In this document: positions 5,085-6,643 of the stretch, piece after piece
How positions within the stretch are numbered: position 1 is the stretch's first letter
Layout of the letters: each line of letters begins with the position of its first letter
DNA from: Anaerolineae bacterium CG2_30_64_16
Lineage (GTDB): Bacteria; Chloroflexota; Anaerolineae; CG2-30-64-16
Direction: 5' to 3'
NCBI GenBank assembly: GCA_001871755.1
Contig: MNXL01000094.1
Span: 1-6,643, forward strand
Length of the DNA stretch: 6,643 bases
Position numbers and translations under genes: made by a program
The notes under the pieces: model-generated
What the model saw: only the letters and a program-made list of their open reading frames with translations
Told to the model about the DNA's origin: nothing
Databases searched by the model: none

Positions 5085-5115
5085 TACTGCGTACTGCGTA
5101 CTGCGTTTTACGTTT
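5085..5115. repeat. Three TACTGCG heptamers followed by TTTTACG
   Basis: TACTGCG occurs three times head to tail at 5085-5091, 5092-5098 and 5099-5105, and is followed directly by TTTTACG (5106-5112) in the same register. The second motif is one of the units seen at 190-231. The array lies in the spacer between the divergent membrane-protein gene and the CPBP gene. The rest of 5034-5151 shows no gene and no clear plus-strand promoter. Confidence 0.8.
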
Positions 5116-5151
5116 GTATCCTCTCAAAAAGGCGGGGCCAAATCTGCTCAA

Positions 5152-5197
5152 GCCGAGTCCGTGACTCGGCGGGCGAGCGGCGGATCACGGATCCGCC
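5152..5197. repeat. Pair of perfect 8-bp hairpins with 3-base loops
   Basis: GCCGAGTC (5152-5159) pairs with GACTCGGC (5163-5170) around a CGT loop. Eight bases later GGCGGATC (5179-5186) pairs with GATCCGCC (5190-5197) around an ACG loop. The two hairpins have identical geometry and complementary loops (CGT and ACG). They lie where the N-terminal part of the CPBP protease gene would be expected, and a candidate GTG start (5161) falls in the first loop. Confidence 0.8.
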
Positions 5198-5619
5198 TGG
5201 AGCTGCCCCGGACTATTGAGGGCGATCCCGTGATCGCGCCCTGGTGGCACAAAGCGGGGATCGCCGCGGCCCTGCTGTTCAAGCCGGCGCTGCTGGAAGA
5301 GCTCTTCTTCCGCGTCCTGCTGCTCCCCATGCCGGGACCGGCCGCATCGCGAAGGCAGATCGTTCTCTGGGCCGGGGTGAGCCTGGCCACATTCGTCGCC
5401 TGGCACCCGATCAACGGCTGGCTGTTCCGACCGGCCGCCCTGCCCCTCTTCGCCAACCCCGTCTTCCTGGTCCTCGCCGGCCTGCTGGGGACCGCATGCA
5501 CGGCCACCTACCTCACGTCGCGGTCTGTCTGGCCGGCCACGATCATCCACTGGCTGGCTGTGTCGGTCTGGATCCTCTGCCTCGGCGGCCAGCAGGCGCT
5601 CAGCGGACCGGTGAGCTAA
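5161..5619 (+). CDS. CPBP-family intramembrane glutamic protease, probably N-terminally shortened
   Basis: This is a membrane-embedded protein of the CPBP (CAAX protease and bacteriocin-processing, Abi) family. From GTG 5161 it has 152 residues. All three motifs are present: EELFFR (Glu46, Glu47, Arg51), FVAWH (Phe78, His82) and IIHW (His130), so the active site looks intact. Downstream FANPVFLVLAGLLGTACT and the final VWILCLGG match the compact CPBP proteins also common in cyanobacteria. Those proteins normally have another transmembrane helix before the LLEE helix. Here that stretch is replaced by two perfect hairpins, and residues 1-12 look like translated repeat. Family-like sequence begins near residue 13 (LELPRTIEGDP). 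GTG 5161 has no good ribosome binding site. GTG 5230 (residue 24) follows GAGGG at seven bases and may be the start actually used, giving 129 residues. I see no plus-strand promoter. It may be a decaying gene. Confidence 0.65.
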   Translation: MTRRASGGSRIRLELPRTIEGDPVIAPWWHKAGIAAALLFKPALLEELFFRVLLLPMPGPAASRRQIVLWAGVSLATFVAWHPINGWLFRPAALPLFANPVFLVLAGLLGTACTATYLTSRSVWPATIIHWLAVSVWILCLGGQQALSGPVS

Positions 5620-5695
5620 GGACTGAGAATTAAATAACTTGCGCAAGTCCGCCCTTCATTTGCCGGAGCAAGTGAGTAAGTTATTTAGTCCTTAG
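5616..5695. terminator. Long inverted repeat between convergent genes, possible bidirectional terminator
   Basis: CTAAGGACT (5616-5624) pairs with AGTCCTTAG (5687-5695), and TAAATAACTT (5631-5640) pairs with AAGTTATTTA (5678-5687), sharing base 5687. Six unpaired bases (GAGAAT) interrupt the left arm. The interior holds a 12-bp palindrome ACTTGCGCAAGT (5637-5648). The left arm begins inside the TAA stop region of the CPBP gene. No strong T-run follows on either strand, so this is not a textbook intrinsic terminator. It could equally be a dispersed repeat. Confidence 0.5.
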
Positions 5696-5708
5696 CCCTA
5701 AGAATCCA

Positions 5709-5739
5709 CCCACTCGACATTCATCTTATGTCGAGTGGG
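5709..5739 (-). terminator. Perfect 12-bp hairpin overlapping the epimerase stop codon
   Basis: CCCACTCGACAT (5709-5720) pairs perfectly with ATGTCGAGTGGG (5728-5739) around a seven-base loop. Read on the minus strand, the first arm encodes the last codons of the epimerase (P-L-D-I), the TGA is in the loop and the second arm is untranslated. It is followed by TGGATTCTTAG, a weak T-content tail. It may end or protect the transcript. The fusion of stem and stop codon is unusual. Confidence 0.55.
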
Positions 5740-6533
5740 CGCAAGTAGGCGATGGCCTTTTGCGCGGCGGTGGCCGCGTCCGGTTTCGGCAGGAACTCGC
5801 CCGACACAAAGCCGGTGTAGCCGGTGGCGTACAGCGTCTCCAGGGCAGACCGGAAATCGACGTGCCCGGCGCCGGGATACCAACGGTTGGAGTCGGCCAC
5901 GTGGAAGTGGAAGATGCGGTCGCCGGCCAGCCGGATGCTCGCCTCGATGGACGGCTCCTCGATGTTCATGTGGAAGGTATCCAGCAGTAAGCCGAAATTA
6001 CTGGCCCCCACCCGCTCGATCAGGTCCAGCCCGTCCGCGACGGTGTGGATCAGGTCGGTCTCGTAGCGGTTGAGAGGCTCCAGGGCGTAGCGCACCCCGG
6101 CCGCCGCGGCCGTCGCCGCGCATTCCCGCAGCGCCTCGACCAGATAGGCCATCGACGTCTCGTGACCCTGCCCTGCCGGCGTGATGCCGCGGATCAGACC
6201 CAGGATCACCGGCGCGTTGAAGCGCGCGGCCAGCGGGATGTGGCTCTTGATCCGCTCGATCGCCGCCCGCCGGATGGTCGGGTCCGCTGACGTGAATGAC
6301 AGCCGCTCCTCGCCCCAGGCCTGCCCGGTGCCGATGGCCGGCAGCGTCAGCCCGTGGGCATCAAGCACCGCTGCCAGCTCATCCCCGCTCACCAGCTTGG
6401 GATCGCGGATCGCCAGCTCGACGCCATCGTAGCCCCAGCCGGCGATCCTGGCGACGTTGGCCGCGAGATCGCCCTTGAAGGTCGCGGCCTCGAATTTGGC
6501 CGCGTGGGTGGAAAGCACGACGCTCAGTTTCAT
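5721..6533 (-). CDS. D-tagatose/D-psicose 3-epimerase-like sugar isomerase (TIM barrel)
   Basis: This 270-residue protein is of the xylose-isomerase-like TIM-barrel (AP endonuclease 2) superfamily and is expected to epimerise or isomerise a ketose in the cytoplasm. Metal ligands are Glu152 (LEPLNRYE), Asp185 (LLDTFHM), His211 (FHFHVADSNR) and Glu246 (SGEFLP). Substrate-site residues Glu158, His188 and Arg217 are present. From memory, these seven positions equal the numbering of Pseudomonas cichorii D-tagatose 3-epimerase, which supports the ketose 3-epimerase branch. Hydroxypyruvate isomerases and IolE-like enzymes share part of this set, so the exact substrate is open. The start ATG 6533 gives the family-typical MKLSVVLSTH; a TTG at 6554 would add seven unlike residues. 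An AGGGAG lies about 11 bases upstream, rather far. The C-terminal codons form one arm of a hairpin. It converges on the CPBP gene, and no sugar transporter or kinase is visible in the window. Confidence 0.9.
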   Translation of the reverse strand: MKLSVVLSTHAAKFEAATFKGDLAANVARIAGWGYDGVELAIRDPKLVSGDELAAVLDAHGLTLPAIGTGQAWGEERLSFTSADPTIRRAAIERIKSHIPLAARFNAPVILGLIRGITPAGQGHETSMAYLVEALRECAATAAAAGVRYALEPLNRYETDLIHTVADGLDLIERVGASNFGLLLDTFHMNIEEPSIEASIRLAGDRIFHFHVADSNRWYPGAGHVDFRSALETLYATGYTGFVSGEFLPKPDAATAAQKAIAYLRPLDIR

Positions 6534-6610
6534 GAAAATCGGATCTCCCTGCAAAAAGAATATTGGAACGCTGAACGCTTATGAAAGTCTCTCAATAATT
6601 CGGAGTGGCT

Positions 6611-6643
6611 GTGGCCGGTCTCCTGACCGAGCCACGGTGGCTC
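6611..6643. repeat. Second copy of the nested stem-loop repeat, cut by the window edge
   Basis: GTGGC (6611-6615) pairs with GCCAC (6631-6635) and CGGTC (6616-6620) with GACCG (6625-6629), with one bulged base (6630) and a TCCT loop. This is the same layout as 1413-1437 read on the other strand. A further palindrome GAGCCAC-G-GTGGCTC covers 6629-6643 and reaches the window end, so the element probably continues. It lies in the upstream region of the epimerase gene. Bases 6534-6610 hold no gene and no convincing promoter. Confidence 0.75.

Noticed and set aside
4582..5160. Upstream extension of the CPBP frame
   Set aside because: It is antisense to the membrane-protein gene and then runs through repeats. 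The translation is low-complexity and unlike the family.
6534..6610. Promoter for the epimerase (TTGAGA and nearby AT-rich hexamers)
   Set aside because: No -10 hexamer stands at an acceptable distance from TTGAGA, so the match is no better than chance.

Overview
The window looks like a piece of a GC-rich bacterial chromosome, most plausibly from Chloroflexota (Caldilineae or Anaerolineae type). That placement is inference. It rests on the short accessory genes (YgiT-type zinc finger, DUF4258, a compact CPBP protease), a secreted protein with Thr/Pro linkers, and many short tandem and palindromic repeats between genes. There is no rRNA, tRNA or taxonomic marker gene.

Layout. At 1-233 there is a repeat cluster: (TTTTRCG)n heptamers around a roughly 117-bp imperfect palindrome, with part of a second copy at the left edge. 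A PLP-dependent aminotransferase (1366 to 74, minus strand) runs into this cluster, so its last 52 residues are repeat-encoded. The spacer 1367-1620 holds a strong nested stem-loop (1390-1452) and a ten-unit heptamer array (1536-1605). Next comes a minus-strand run of five closely spaced genes, read from right to left: a four-helix membrane protein (4995-4603), a radical SAM protein (4590-3403), a truncated DUF4258 protein (3390-3274), a YgiT-type zinc finger protein (3271-3032) and a two-domain DsbA-like lipoprotein (3009-1621). A TATAAT box lies just upstream of the first gene at 5033-5028. On the right, a CPBP-type intramembrane protease (5161-5619, plus) converges on a D-tagatose/D-psicose 3-epimerase-like enzyme (6533-5721, minus), with two large inverted repeats between them. 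The right edge cuts a second copy of the nested stem-loop seen at 1413-1437.

The main discovery is in the DsbA-like gene. Its frame is open from a TTG start with a perfect Shine-Dalgarno to a TAG stop, except for one TGA. That TGA sits exactly where the first cysteine of the N-terminal CPYC redox motif belongs, giving U-P-Y-C. A stem-loop with the expected features of a bacterial SECIS element follows directly in the coding sequence. Other genes nearby use TGA as an ordinary stop, so the code is not globally reassigned. I read the gene as a selenoprotein: an exported, probably lipid-anchored, tandem thiol/selenol oxidoreductase with UPYC in domain 1 and CGYC in domain 2.

The genes do not form an obvious single pathway. 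The five-gene run is probably one transcript, but only physical proximity links its members.
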